From assembly GCF_000003815.2 (NCBI RefSeq), contig NW_023365714.1:544895-608894 (forward strand): 64,000 bases of DNA, read 5' to 3'. The DNA is from Branchiostoma floridae. Lineage: Eukaryota > Chordata > Leptocardii > Amphioxiformes > Branchiostomatidae. This document shows positions 1 through 12,100 of the stretch, piece by piece. The position numbers and the translations under genes were made by a program. The first letter of the stretch is position 1. Each line of letters begins with the position of its first letter. The notes under the pieces are model-generated. The model saw only the letters and a program-made list of their open reading frames with translations, made no database searches and was not told the origin of the DNA.

Positions 1-737
1 GGTATGTGTCTGTGGCACTGTGGTAATCACCACTTCTCTGACCCCAACACCAAAGGCTTTCCAGTCTCGCATGTCTTCATCAGGTTAAAACAATAAATTT
101 TTCCATGTCTTCGCATCTTCTTAATTTTCTTTTGCATTACCTGTTTGTTTCGCTGTTGGGCTATTCTACAGCCCGTATGCCTCCATCTGACCGTATGCCT
201 TCAACGGTTTAGACTCCATGAATTTCATAACATACCGTTTTAGGTGAGTCTTCATTGATGCTATCTGGCGGTCGCACATGCCCTTACCGCTGGTTGAGAC
301 AAAATCAGCACAGTATCCGGCATTGTCTCATCTCAAAACACTTAAGAAAACAAGATGGCAAAATTTCAAAATGACACCATGAACATTACAATAATTGAAG
401 CAATACAGCATGGTATCATAGCTGAATTCGTTTATAAAATTTTGCAGCAGTTGGAACACCATTTTCCCCATCTTGCATACGTTTTTGCATTTATTTCTTG
501 ACATTTATTTCTTGCCAGCATATTTTGTGCAATTATTCGCGTGGTGCAAAAATGCGAAGTTATCCAGCTGGACTGCAAAGGTTTGGGATTTGGGGATTCC
601 GTGCAATTAACTATAACTGAACTATTCAAAACTACCAGTAAATATAGTTGACACTTGTGTTCCTCTGTGATAAGGCCTTTCTTCTCAAACATTTTGTTCT
701 TAGTTAATAAACATCTTTTGTACTTTTAAAAAGACTA
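1..737. other. Intergenic, no gene seen
   Basis: AT-rich sequence with no ORF that looks coding and no recognisable exon. Its only structure is the inverted MITE-related segment near 505-612, listed separately. Confidence 0.5.
505..612 (-). repeat. Inverted degraded copy of the 738-911 MITE interior
   Basis: Read on the minus strand, this stretch repeats the interior of the element at 738-911: the GTTAATTGCAC block, the AATCCCCAAATC block and the CAGTCCAGCTGGATAACTTC block occur in the same order. The two form an inverted pair about 150 bp apart. Ends are uncertain. Confidence 0.65.
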
Positions 738-911
738 CAGTAGAAGCCAGTTAATTGCACAGCGGATTACCGTACACTTCTGTTAATTGCACTGAATCCC
801 CAAATCTCGAACCGGTGCAGTCCAGCTGGATAACTTCACATTATTGCACCATGTGGATAATTGCACGAAATACGCTTGCAATTTGGGTGTGCAATTAAGC
901 GGCTTCTACTG
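738..911. mobile_element. Pogo/Tigger-like MITE (174 bp)
   Basis: It begins CAGTAGAAGCCAGTTAATTG and ends with the near-perfect reverse complement (about 21 of 23 match), flanked by TA on both sides (736-737 and 912-913). CAGTAGAA termini with a TA target duplication are typical of pogo/Tigger-derived non-autonomous elements. There is no coding capacity. Family assignment is inferred from termini only. Confidence 0.75.
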
Positions 912-913
912 TA

Positions 914-2419
914 TTTCACAGCCCTTGCTTTATTTCCAATGATGTATTTACTCGAGTACTCTGTAAGTACCAACAACTATAGCTGCAGTACAATGAAAAT
1001 AAAACAAGGGTTGTGAAAAAAAACTATCTTTATCCAGTACGCGTACGCGTACCAATATGAACATTAGAAATACTATTGTCTATCTCAGCTCATCGTTCAC
1101 AATGGCTATTGTTGCTATTAGTAAGTTCAAGTCCTCCGTGAATCACTTATTGGTGGCGCCCATCTCCATTCCTTATTTTTTAGTCCACAAGGCTGTTCAA
1201 ATTACTACAGTGGGGCATGTCTGCTCTTAGTAGTGCGTGTTTGTGTGTACTACAGTATGTATTAAACTGACATACGCTGTCCTGAATGCTGAGTGCCTAG
1301 CAGAGAAGACAGTGTATCCTTGTTTGTCTTTGGTATGGCACGGTTGGAGATTAAACTCACACCATCGCACCCGCAGTATACTCTAATTGATCAAGAAGTG
1401 TGCACAAACTTTCAAGTAACTTACGAATTTCATTTTATTACTCACCTCAAGTTTGCAATTGGTCTTTCTAAATGGATTCTCAATATGAAGTAGCTCCACA
1501 TCTATGTGATCTGTATCTTATATGTCCATACAGAGCCCTTCTCATTATTGTGACCAGATTAAAGTTTACACGATGGTTTAGTAAGTAGCATACCTAACTT
1601 TACATTAAACAGAGTAACGATGAAAGGTTTAAAACCCATCCATTTCTCTTTCAAATGTCTCTATATCCCCCATGTAAAAACTAAATCAATATATCTAATT
1701 TATTGTAGCATTATGGCAGTTATGTGTGGTTTTCACACAGCTACACAAAAAGTCTCCATAACTTACCTCCATAGTGAAACATCACTTACCTTATTCATCA
1801 TGCATGGTCCCAAACCCAAAAAAGCCGCTAATACCCTGATATGGCTCACCTTATGTGTGGCTCAATAACACAACAATTAATATTTCTTTATTAAGTAGAT
1901 TTTCCTCTTTCCTTCAACAATAACGTATACACCAGTTGCATTACCTTCAATGTAAAGAGTAAGCATGGGAAGTACTGTATTACGCCTTAGAAATGACCAA
2001 AATTCTGAGAGATTAAAACTCTGCTTGTAGTCAATCAGGTAACCACCTATGAATCATTGAATTTCAGATGATGTATCCTCTGAAATTCAATGCTTCGTCG
2101 TCACCTGTTGGTCTGTAAAATTAGGGGACCCATTTCCTATGTGATAATAAAAAACTTCACATCTTTATCAAATCTATGAGGGTAGCCGTCGCAATTTTAG
2201 TAATTTTCGGCGATAAATTGTTTGATTTTGAAGGGCCTCTTAGGGCGGCCCCAAGCCTCAATAACAGAAAAAATTGAGGGTTAGCTCCACATACCTATCA
2301 CACATACAAAGAATTAATTATAATTTGGCTGACCCCAACCTTCCGACCTCAGCATAGTTTGTCTAGTTTCTCCTGCAATTATATTTTTGATGGTGCTCAT
2401 CTGCACAAAAGTCAAGAAG
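914..2419. other. Intergenic, no gene seen
   Basis: No convincing exon. Short ORFs lack homology signals or splice context. It contains a small perfect palindrome (2055-2092). Confidence 0.45.
2055..2092. repeat. Perfect 14-bp inverted repeat
   Basis: Arms CATTGAATTTCAGA (2055-2068) and its exact reverse complement (2079-2092) are separated by 10 bp. The arm core is shared with the larger hairpin at 20430-20556, so both may derive from one foldback family. Confidence 0.6.
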
Positions 2420-3245
2420 ACTAAACGTAGCAAAATTACGTGTCAAAGAACTTGATAAAGAAAAGTACAACATTTTTTTTTCATCCCAGATTAGCCTTGT
2501 TCTTGACCTTTTGTTGTGGTCTCGTTCCTAGATAAATTTTCAATGTGCATGGCGCAGTCCTGTATCCACGTGTCCTGTGTATTAAATGGTGTCACATGTG
2601 GTGCCCTGGTAACCCCCATGCAACGCCTTTATCATTGTGTAAGATATACTAGATATACGCAGTGATTTTAGTAAGGTATCTACTAAATGATGTTAAAAAG
2701 AATTTCTTTTAAATGTGTAAAATCAAGATAGTTCATTTTCAGGTATCTTTATATCCCCCATGTAGAGCCCAAATTACATTCCGAATCAATCATGAGATTT
2801 TTCACAGTTAAGTATGATTTACAAGATGGCAGGAGAATCACGTGTCAGAGAAGTTGTGAAAGATAAGTACAATATACTTGTATTCATCCAAGAGTAACCT
2901 TGTTTTTTACCTTTTGTTACGGTCTTGTTTCTAGATAAATATGCAGGACACAGTCCTGTATCCACTTGTCCTGTGTCACATATGTGGAGCCATGGTAACC
3001 CCCATGCAGAGCCTTTTTCATTGTGTATGATATACTAGATATACACTGTGAATTTTAAGGTATCTACTAAATGACATACAAGAGCAAAATGTGTAAAATG
3101 AAGGTAATTCATTTTCAGGTATCCTTATAACCCCATGTAGAGCCCAAGTTAACATTTCTAATCAATTATGATATTTTTCACAATTATTCATGATTTACAA
3201 GATGGCAGGAGCGAAATCACGTCTCAGAGAACTTGACTATCTGCT
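2420..3245 (+). repeat. Direct repeats of about 380-400 bp, two full and one partial unit
   Basis: The unit runs from a block like AATCACGTGTCAGAGAA through ACCTTTTGTT..GGTCT, CAGTCCTGTATCCAC, GGTAACCCCCATGCA, GATATACTAGATATAC and AAGGTATCTACTAAATGA. It occurs from about 2425, again from about 2822, and a third partial start is at about 3200. Divergence is substantial, so this is an old tandem duplication of non-coding DNA. Confidence 0.7.
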
Positions 3246-4079
3246 GTTCTTTACTTGAAACATGACTGAGGACCCCCTTAGCAACGGCCTTAGCAACAGT
3301 TTTGCTAATGATTCTGAAAGAAATGACGTAAAAAAACACATTTCTGCATCTGTTAAATGTTAAACATTTTAACACTATTCCTTGTACTTCTACTGATGTA
3401 ATCAGAGCAAAAGACTACAGAAAAGTAAGTTCTTTGTATCAGTTTTGCTGTGGAGTACGATCTGAAACCTCCTTTACAACAGCCTTAGCAACGGCCTTAG
3501 CAACGATATTGTCACTATCAGCTGGCAGATGTGTCATTCTTCACACATTCATATCTCCGGATTTCATTGACGAATTTCGATCATTTAAAGTTTAATATGC
3601 AGGGAATGATATGGACAGTAAGTCTAACTGACATCAGGCAAGGCCCCATAGGTAATGTGAATAAATGAACGATAGTGGAAAATAAAGTATATATTTTTCA
3701 CCAGAAAATCGTCAAAAAATCTGATTTTAGGCGGTCATAATTTTGTGTTGAATCACAAAACCGAAAATCTAAAAATATTTTTATGATCCTCTTAACAGGT
3801 TCTACTAGCATGTGAATTTTCATTGAAAAATATTGATGTTTAATATTTTGCCCCTCCCCCTTGTTTAAGACACGAAATTTTCAGATCATTTAGGTGGTGA
3901 TAGGTTTGAAGGCTGATAGCCGGTAGAAAGCTACCATATCAGAATGGCTATCACGTCAAAATATATGCCACAGGCCTTCTACTATTCAAAAATAGCAAGG
4001 AGAATTTGCCACCTCGGAGGTACCAATTTTTCCTCTGGCCCATGGACTAAATAGATTGACTCCTTGGTCAGAGCAAAAG
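3246..4079. other. Intergenic, no gene seen
   Basis: No supported exon. A short CCTTAGCAACGGCC-type motif recurs near 3280 and 3495 in similar surroundings, probably another old local duplication. Confidence 0.4.
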
Positions 4080-5560
4080 CGCTGCGTCGCGACCAACAAT
4101 GGTACTGCAGAAAAATGGACAGGACTTTCTCCAGTTCATCGTTGATTCGCATCCACGTTCCAGAATTCACACATTATCTGCACGTTTCAAAGCAAGTCTC
4201 TCGCCACAGTTATGTTGCACATTGGGTTGCATAGTGTCCATCATTATTTCTCAGTACGAGTTTTTCCCTGCCATCGTACTTTATTTCCAGCAGCAACGTT
4301 TATCTATTTATTTCCGTTTGATTCAGCCAGGGTGGCCCATATTGATGACGTAACATCGCTTTTCAAAGAGACCCAAGATGCCGGGCGCGAAAATTACAAA
4401 GTTTTAGCTTATATATTATGTATATGCTCCAACTGTAGTTGATTTTAAATGTATCATACAGTACTTTTTTATTCTACTGATCTTTGTTCAATTTTGCATT
4501 GTATATTTATGTATGTTGTCACAGATATCAGTCTCGCTGCCTGTGTGCCCACGTCGTATTGCCCAAGTTGCAAACTCAATAAAGTCAAAGTTACAACGTT
4601 ACGGGTCCGAACTATGTAAATAAGCAAGTCGGAGCGGATATAACTTTCACGGCTGCATTCAAGGCGAGCAAACTGCTCTTGTTTATGGTGCGGATGATAT
4701 GCCTATGGACAAGGAGGTTACAACCTCCTTGCTATGGACAATGGTAAAGTCACATCGTTTACTGGGAATACAAACAGTAGACATGGTCATGGATCCAGGT
4801 ACGCCATTGTTTCTGCTTCAAAGCCAACCTGCTCAAATGACTCTGCCTGAATAGTCGGTGTTTGTGTTGTGAACCTGAGGAGGGGGATCATAAAACAGCC
4901 ATTTCGTGCTGCGCAGTTTCAGGCTTGGTTCAAGACTGCGGACACAACTCAGACAACAGACGAGTTGGACTTGTCTTAGAGCAGGTAAAATCGAAGTGTG
5001 ACGGCTATGTCAGGACCACCTTTACCAGACATGTCTCGCTAAGGTACAGAGAAGTTTGATAAACAACGGGATTTCGTGCTGAGCAGTTACAGGCTTGGTT
5101 CAAGACGCCGGACACAGGTAACGCCAGACGAGTTGGACTTGTCTTAGAGCAGGTAAAATCGGAACAAGCCGACTATTTCTGGACTACATACATCCGGTAA
5201 GTCTGACTAAGGTTACTGTCACCTGGTATGACTGGCTAAAGGTACAGAAGGTTGCTGTTAACGTAAGCCGAGGTACAACAGAAACAACCGCCGTCAAACG
5301 AACGGTCAGCTTCATGATTCAAGTTAGAAGTTTTGCCTTGCTAGAATATGGAAGACGTTTTGCTGCGGTGTGAGACTGTGACGTTTGCAGGTTATCATGG
5401 CTGACGAAACTGAACAGGTGTGTATGACAGACGATGTACATGTATGTATCAAGAAGGTCAAATTTAAACCTCAGGCTTGGTGGCGATGCAGACGTTGAAA
5501 AGGCTACATTTGAAGCAAAGTAGTTTGTAGCTTGTGCATACATATGCTTTTGTAGTGTAT
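4080..5560 (+). other. Orphan copy of the LRR-gene upstream region
   Basis: This resembles 21.36-22.28 kb, the region in front of LRR1: a block with CGACCAACAAT and ACTGCAGAAAA, a block with TATAACTTTCAC and GCTGCATTCAAGGC, then TCATGGATCCAGGTACGCC and ACTCTGCCTGAATAGTC. Two tandem units of about 170 bp follow (about 4895-5170) with GGCTTGGTTCAAGAC and CGAGTTGGACTTGTCTTAGA. A GTGACGTTTGCAGGTT block is at about 5380. No LRR coding sequence follows, so this is a promoter/5'UTR remnant of a lost or moved LRR gene. Confidence 0.65.
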
Positions 5561-5659
5561 GGTCACTGCTACTAAGTCAGCGTCAATTAGGCTTGGTTGA
5601 TTTTAGTCATAGCAAGATAGGTGAATTTCTTTACATCAAAGGTCGTCTGTGTTGGTAGT

Positions 5660-6060
5660 TAAATAACATAGTACAGAGATAAAACTGCAAAAGACAGTCG
5701 AAAATTCCCACACGGCACTACTAAGTGGCTTTCTTGTTTACCCGCTCTGACGTGCGAAAGGAGATACGATCCAGTCAAAACTACCCAATGAAAGACGCCA
5801 GTGCAATTGAATCCAGCACAAAGTCCCCTACACAAACACTGTTTGCCGTTCAGTGACCCCAGTAACACGGTAATGGCTATCGTTCACCCGCTGTATTGTG
5901 GTTTCATCATCAACCTGGTATATTGCATCATCCACGCCAGCCTGTGATACGAGTCCAGGTCAAAGAGCAGTCACACAAGCGTGTACATTGTAAACAGCCA
6001 TGTTGGATTGCAGCATACGTCTGTTAACCACACGAAGATGATACTGCTTAATTCAATTAC
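5660..6060 (+). promoter_or_regulatory. TPR-gene upstream region, copy A
   Basis: This matches the regions in front of TPR2 (about 26.13-26.43 kb) and TPR4 (about 58.6-58.82 kb): CGCTGTATxGTG, TATATTGCATCATCCAC and ACGAGTCCAGGT occur in the same order. It therefore marks the 5' flank of TPR1. A transposon follows at 6161, splitting the flank from the coding exon. Regulatory function is inferred from conservation of position only. Confidence 0.55.
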
Positions 6061-6160
6061 CTGCCAACAATTCAAATTAGAATTAGTACGACGTCAATGA
6101 AAATCCCGCATATGAAGTCACTCAGAACCTCCTTGCTCAGACTTGGCCGTATTGACATAT

Positions 6161-6872
6161 CAGGGCTCGAAATACTACCTGCGTATGTAGGTTAGTGCAG
6201 GTAAAAGTGGAGCTGTGCGGGTATTTCTGGTGTCTACCTGCACCCAACCTGCACTGGTCCATGTACTGGGTATATACAGGTTAGTGCAGGTACAATTGGA
6301 GCTGTGCGGGTATTTCTGGTGTCTACCTGCACCCAACCTGCACTGGTCCATGTACTGGGCATATGCAGGTTAGTGCAGGTAAAATTGGAGCTGTGCAGGT
6401 ATTTCTGGTGTCTACCTGCACCCAACCTGCACTGGTCCATGTACTGGGTATATGCAGGTTAGTGCAGGTAAAATTGGAGCTGTGCAGGTATTTCTGGTGT
6501 CTACCTGCACCCAACCTGCACTGGTCCATGTACTGGGTATATGCAGGTTAGTGCAGGTAAAATTGGAGCTGTGCAGGTATTTCTGGTGTCTACCTGCACC
6601 TGACCTGCACTGGTCCATGTACTGGGTTTTAAACATAAATATCCTATAATGTAGGTGTATGTGAACTGTTATTAGGTGCATTGACTGTTATCACATTTAA
6701 GTATAAAAGAAAAAAAATAGCAATGATTCCTGGATATTTTATTTACTTTCTTTTTAGTATTCAAGTATAATCCATGCTTACTAAATTCAGAGTGGTACAG
6801 GTAAAATTTGTCTGGTACAGGTAATTTTCAATGTTACCAGCGGCAGGTATGCAAAAAGTATTTCGAGCCCTG
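6161..6872. mobile_element. Non-autonomous DNA transposon carrying an internal 89-bp minisatellite
   Basis: The ends are a perfect 15-bp terminal inverted repeat, CAGGGCTCGAAATAC (6161-6175) and its reverse complement (6858-6872), flanked by CATAT on both sides. CAGGG ends are seen in hAT-like elements, but hAT makes 8-bp duplications and only 5 bp match here. The interior has about five tandem 89-bp units (6190-6630) containing GCTGTGCAGGTATTTCTGG and CCAACCTGCACTGG. A relative with a single unit lies at 48423-48721. Confidence 0.8.
6190..6630 (+). repeat. 89-bp tandem repeat, about 5 copies
   Basis: The phrase CTGCACTGGTCCATGTACTGG recurs every 89 bp with very few differences. It creates spurious repetitive ORFs on both strands. 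It lies wholly inside the transposon at 6161-6872. Confidence 0.9.
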
Positions 6873-6973
6873 CATATTTTTTCTTACACAGTCATACTCA
6901 CTTCATCTCAATCGTGCCAGTTAATAGGTACACAGGCAATACGGGATAGTTTTGTGTGTGTCCAAAACTACTA

Positions 6974-7106
6974 CTCTCCAAGCAGAGGTTGGTGGGGAAA
7001 ATCGTGACCTTTTGATTACAATTGTATATGCCGTATTTTTCTACCAGCCTCCCCACTGGGGAGGCAAAAGGGTCACGATTTTCCACACCAACCTCTGCTT
7101 AGAGAG
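6974..7106. mobile_element. Foldback MITE with CTCTCCAAGCAGAGG ends
   Basis: The left arm starts CTCTCCAAGCAGAGGTTGG and the right arm is its near-perfect reverse complement for about 42 bp. TA dinucleotides flank both ends (6972-6973, 7107-7108), as for Tc1/mariner-type MITEs. A second copy with both ends is at 41083-41269. Single ends occur near 17133 and 39357. Confidence 0.75.
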
Positions 7107-7108
7107 TA

Positions 7109-8273
7109 CAAAACTACTGTACTAGTATCAGGCGTACTGTCACTATGCCCGGGTACCTCAATTGAATTAAGGTAGCAGTATTTATCCGTGACATAGGGGT
7201 AAACTTGAAAGTAGTGCGGCTGAAGTCTGGAAGCGTCGGTAAACACTAACGTGAAAGACAGCGGGGCATGAAATTTGCTATATTGTAGTTAAATGAGTCG
7301 ACTTTTAGATGGTATGTATAAGATCGTGATGTCTGTCCTTTTGGTGTATCAATGCTCGTGATCTAAGTTGACTGCCTCGGTGAGTCGGCTGCAGTTAGTT
7401 CCGCATGGTCCCACATAACCCCAACAAAACGATAACTTTTTGGGCTTTCAGTTATTTGAGGTGCGCATGGAAAATGTTAATCCGGACCTCATACGGACGT
7501 GATATACACGCTCCGTGTGATTGCCTTTACTTATGAAGGGCCTTAAGATTGCAGGAATCCTACACTCTCTGAAAAATACTCTGCCTATAAACTAGAAAGG
7601 CGTGTTACGATTTAGATATTCTCATGCTATGTTGACTAAAGGTGGCATTTATGGATTTTGTTAATGAAGACGAAACTTTGTGCCAGTTCGACATAAAAGA
7701 CAACAAACCCACTAACCAAATCAAGAGTTCAGCGACCCATACCTTCACCAAGCAATATTACAAGTAATAAACACGTAATAGATGTTTTTAGATTTCACTC
7801 CACCATACTATAGAAGAAATGTACTGTCTTTCTTCCTCCTCTTCCTCCTCCTAGATTCTCCTCAAATTGTATCAATCAACAGATTCAACTCCTAATTTGC
7901 GTAACTTGCCTACCATTACGTTGGTTATCGTCAAAAATTGTCTTCAGGTCAAAAGTCATAAAAATCCATTTATGTCTTCTTGACGTATCCTGTTTCAAAA
8001 TCTGCAACTTTATTGCCCCCGCACTTCCAAACAAAGCTACTGAATCAAAACCATACCATGGTCAACTAGGAAGTGGCAATTAATAGTTTGTAGAAACATT
8101 CATCAAGTATGAAACTACGTACATGTAGAAACGGTGAAGTGATTGTAACTCTCAGAAATCTTCATGGTGTCTAGAGCTTTCAATTATCAAACACACATCT
8201 TGAGTAGATTTCTGTCTCTTTCTCATTGTGAGAATTTATTTTCTAGGTGTGTGGATTAAAACCTGTGGAATCA
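7109..8273. other. Intergenic, 5' flank of TPR1, nothing recognised
   Basis: No coding or repeat signal beyond a pyrimidine-rich TTCCTCC tract near 7838. It runs into the 8274 gap. Confidence 0.4.
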
Positions 8274-8373
8274 NNNNNNNNNNNNNNNNNNNNNNNNNNN
8301 NNNNNNNNNNNNNNNNNNNNNNNNNNNNNNNNNNNNNNNNNNNNNNNNNNNNNNNNNNNNNNNNNNNNNNNNN
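8274..8373. other. Assembly gap, 100 N
   Basis: A run of exactly 100 N, the usual placeholder for unknown size. It hides the junction just upstream of TPR1 coding exon 1. Confidence 0.95.
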
Positions 8374-8419
8374 GATAGATTGCTGATGTAGCCAACGGTG
8401 CGTCTTTAGGACAAAAGAC

Positions 8420-9112
8420 ATGAAGAATACAGCCCCCAGACTGTCAGCAGTGGCTGAAGAATTTCAGGAACTGGACCTGATCTTCGCCGGCGGCTCTGAT
8501 CTGGATGTTGTGGAGAAGGGATACGCACGGAAGCTAATTCACGCCATCAGTCGAGAAGACGAGGTATTGACGATTGAGACGTTGAAAAGTCTTGGAGATT
8601 TGCACCTGCACAAAGCAAAGTCCAACGAGCACAAGGCCGAGAACTTCCACAGGGCTTGTGCGTTATACGAAGACGTCTTACGATATATTAGAAATGAAGA
8701 AGAGAAAGCAGTTATGCAACATCGTATTAGATATGCGGAGAAGTGCACGAAACTTGTATATAGTAAAAAATATACGAAAGCAGAAACTGGACTGACTGTG
8801 GCGGAAATACTTCACGGAGTTGAAAAAAAGGCCAAGGTTAAAGGGCACGAGGTGGTGCCCCTAATGGAAGGTTATACGGACGCCTTTGTGGACGCAATCG
8901 TGGAGAGAAATAAAGGTCTGGAAGTAGAGTCTCTGAAGAGCCTTGGAGACCTGTACCTGGAGAAGGGAAGGGTTGGCAGGGACGAGGCAGCATTCACCAC
9001 AGCAGCTGGCCTGTACCGAGCGGCGCTGGACCGCTGTGAAGATTCAGACGGCAGAGAAACACTGAAGCATCGCATCAAGTACGCAGAGAAGGTCAAGGGG
9101 AACGCAGAGAAG
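8420..9112 (+). CDS. TPR1 exon 1, N-terminal helical repeats
   Basis: The ATG at 8420 aligns with the ATG conserved in TPR2, TPR3 and TPR4. The exon encodes two related helical repeats. The first contains [11 protein letters not shown] and [13 protein letters not shown]; the second contains [40 protein letters not shown] and HRIKYAEKV. The second is nearly identical across all four paralogues. The donor is AAG/GTAGGG. Upstream, the sequence matching the paralogues' extra N-terminal codons has no ATG in frame. Confidence 0.85.
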
Positions 9113-12100
9113 GTAGGGCGGAGAAAGCATGGCTAGTGAAATCCAATCTCTATTAAATTACGAGATTTTTCTTTCACGTGATAACTTTTACCTCATGCTA
9201 AAGGAGGAATGCAGCAGTTTTCTTAGTTCAGCACACGTAGCTAAACTAGCTTCGACGTAGATCTATTATCAAGCTCTTCCATTTCATTTTCACCAAAAGC
9301 AAAGAGAAAGGCCGACAAGAAACAGCAAAGCTGACTATACCAAGTGGCTGGTGCCGCCTTCAACCGCATGTAAAGCAGCCCTTGACGTCATCAGTGAGAT
9401 AAACAAGAAAAGGTGAGTTCATTTTATTTTCCCTCAGATTCAGTTTTGAAGGTTATATCTTATAAGATCACTCGTTTCATTGACTTACTGTGGCGTTAAG
9501 CGTTACACTAACGCATTGACGAATGCTGATATATGATGGGAATTTATCATTGCATTACAGGATAGCTGGAGCAGACAGTCATATAAATAACAAAACGCCG
9601 GCAGATACGGAAAGGTACGTTAATATGATATACATCCATAAGTCTATCTACATAAGTATGTACGAAAATCCTATGGACGTTGTTGTACAAATTACACTAC
9701 TACTATAACTATAGCTACTAACATCAAACTCTGCCATGATAGAATATGGTCCCTGTTATATACTCAATTTCTATCATTACAGCAATAACAAAACACTCGT
9801 AAGAATGCTTTTAGTTAGCTACAGAGGTATTTCAAATGCTAAAAAAACCATATTTTTATTTACTGCTTTGGCTGTTCAGCACGCACAGCCAGGGCTTCCC
9901 AACTAGCCTGTGGCTGTTACAAAGGGTACATGTAAGCTTTGAAAACAAATGAACTTTGACAAGGACAGGATAATTGTCAATAACAATATTCTAAGTACAT
10001 TAAAAAACGATTATCTATATATATGGTGTAAGATAGCGTACATAGTATCTACAATGGAATCTATTTATCAACAACAATATCTACAGTGAGAAGTCAGGGT
10101 CAGTGCATACACATGTAAGGGTCGCCTGTAGTGTCCCAGAGTTTCCTTTTGAAGGAAGCAGTAGTGGCTGCAGTGTGAGTGGCAGTAGAGATGATGTTGC
10201 TCGGTGATAGAATGTTCTCTGGCCTCTGGCAGATTTAGAGAGTTCCGATGTCATGCGGTCCCCTGCAGGAGCAACGGGACCCTGGCAGATGCACCGGTTG
10301 AAGGCCATGGGTACCAGGGTTTAAAGGTGTGGAGGGCAGTGCCCGTTGAGAAGCTTGTACAGGGTGACAGCGGTGACACTAGAATCGTCGTCGAAACCGC
10401 AGTGATGGAACTAAATGGAATACAAAATTCTACTTTAGTATACAGCAGGCGCTATGAATTTAGAATTTTCGGTATCACGTGCATTACGTTTTGTCTTATA
10501 TACGACACTTCTCTTTTTCAGGACCTACCAAGAACATCTACAGGAGGGCTGCAGGGCCCTGCAGACAGGGGACCTGGACATAGCTGAGGAACACTTTGCA
10601 GCTGCGCTCAAGGACGTTCACAGGGAAAGTAAGCATCCAATCATATCTCACGGTCTGTTCAACAAAATACGATAAGGGATCAAGAGGTTCTAAGCCTTAC
10701 CAAGAAAAAAATTCCAGTTAAAATTAAGGGACATAATTACATAGTATAAAGTTTTTATGATCCTCCAAATTTCAAATCATTGTGGTAATATCTGTACAGT
10801 CAACGTCCCTTTAAGTATCAGTAGGTAGGTGGCGAGAAAAGCAATGGTGAACAGTAAACAGAGCTGTGTGGGCCGTGTTCTTTAATGCAAGAAATCTAAG
10901 AAGACATGTTTGATGGCACCTAACACCAGCATTGCTGCCTGGGATACCCTTTGTATCGCCTCGCTGGAAATTGCATAAAATGAAAAAATAAAAATACTTT
11001 ATGGTTATGCTCCAAAATTTTAGTTGTCCATCTTATTTCAGGTTGAGGCCGCGATTCGAGCTTATTTATTATTCACCCCTCAGTACTGCAGCAATATTAC
11101 CAATACACTGCGGCCGCTTCACGTCTAACATCTGACTTTCACACCTCTACTGAATAAACTGGGCTGCTGCTACTACTATTACTACTATACTACTACTGAT
11201 GATATTGCGTTTTATTTTCACTCAGTGTACAGAGAAAATCCCAATGAGGACCTGTCAAAAATTCCCCAAATGACGCAACTGACGCGCTTNNNNNNNNNNN
11301 NNNNNNNNNNNNNNNNNNNNNNNNNNNNNNNNNNNNNNNNNNNNNNNNNNNNNNNNNNNNNNNNNNNNNNNNNNNNNNNNNNNNNNNNNNNNNNNNNNNN
11401 NNNNNNNNNNNNNNNNNNGAGAGGAATCCAGTCAAGAGACGGAGGCGACTTCACCAAGGCTGCAGCACTCTGTAATGCAGCACTGGTAAGGTCAAGGGAA
11501 GAAGACAGAGAAGGTATCACACAAACAATTCAAGACATAACCAGGTCGTTTGTTAAGTACATGTTTAATAGCGACAGAACAATAAATGAAGATGACGTAG
11601 TGAAACACAAATTGATTTTGGAGGCAAATCGAGATTATGCACAAAAACAGATTAAACGAATTGAAGAAGAGGTTGACCCTTACAGTCTTGATGATGACGA
11701 CCCGAAGATAAGGGAAGTGGAGGAGAAGAGAGCGGAAGCAATCAGAAGTTTATGTCAAACAACTATTGACCAGCGAAGAACGTTCATAGCCGACCTTGTA
11801 GATGAATGTATGAAGGTAATGGGCCCCCCTCCCTGTAAGTACGCCATGATAGGCCTGGGTTCACAAGCTACAGGTTTGGTAACTCCGTACTCCGATCTGG
11901 AATTCGCCATTTTGGTAGAGGAGGAAACAGATGGTAAAGTCAGGTATTTCCGCAATCTTACTCATTATCTGCACCTCAAAGTCATCAACCTGGGAGAAAC
12001 CATTCTCCCAGCCATGGGGATCACGTCTCTAAATGATTTCTCCTCAGACGACCCACAGGACAACTGGTTCTACGACTCTGTCACACCGCGCGGGTTTGCG

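Noticed and set aside
2420-3245. CRISPR-like spaced repeats
   Set aside because: Units are hundreds of bases long, diverged and contiguous, in a eukaryotic genome.
6234-6681. Repetitive ORFs on both strands over the 89-bp repeat
   Set aside because: They exist only because the 89-bp unit lacks stops in several frames. They change frame each unit and lie inside a non-coding transposon.
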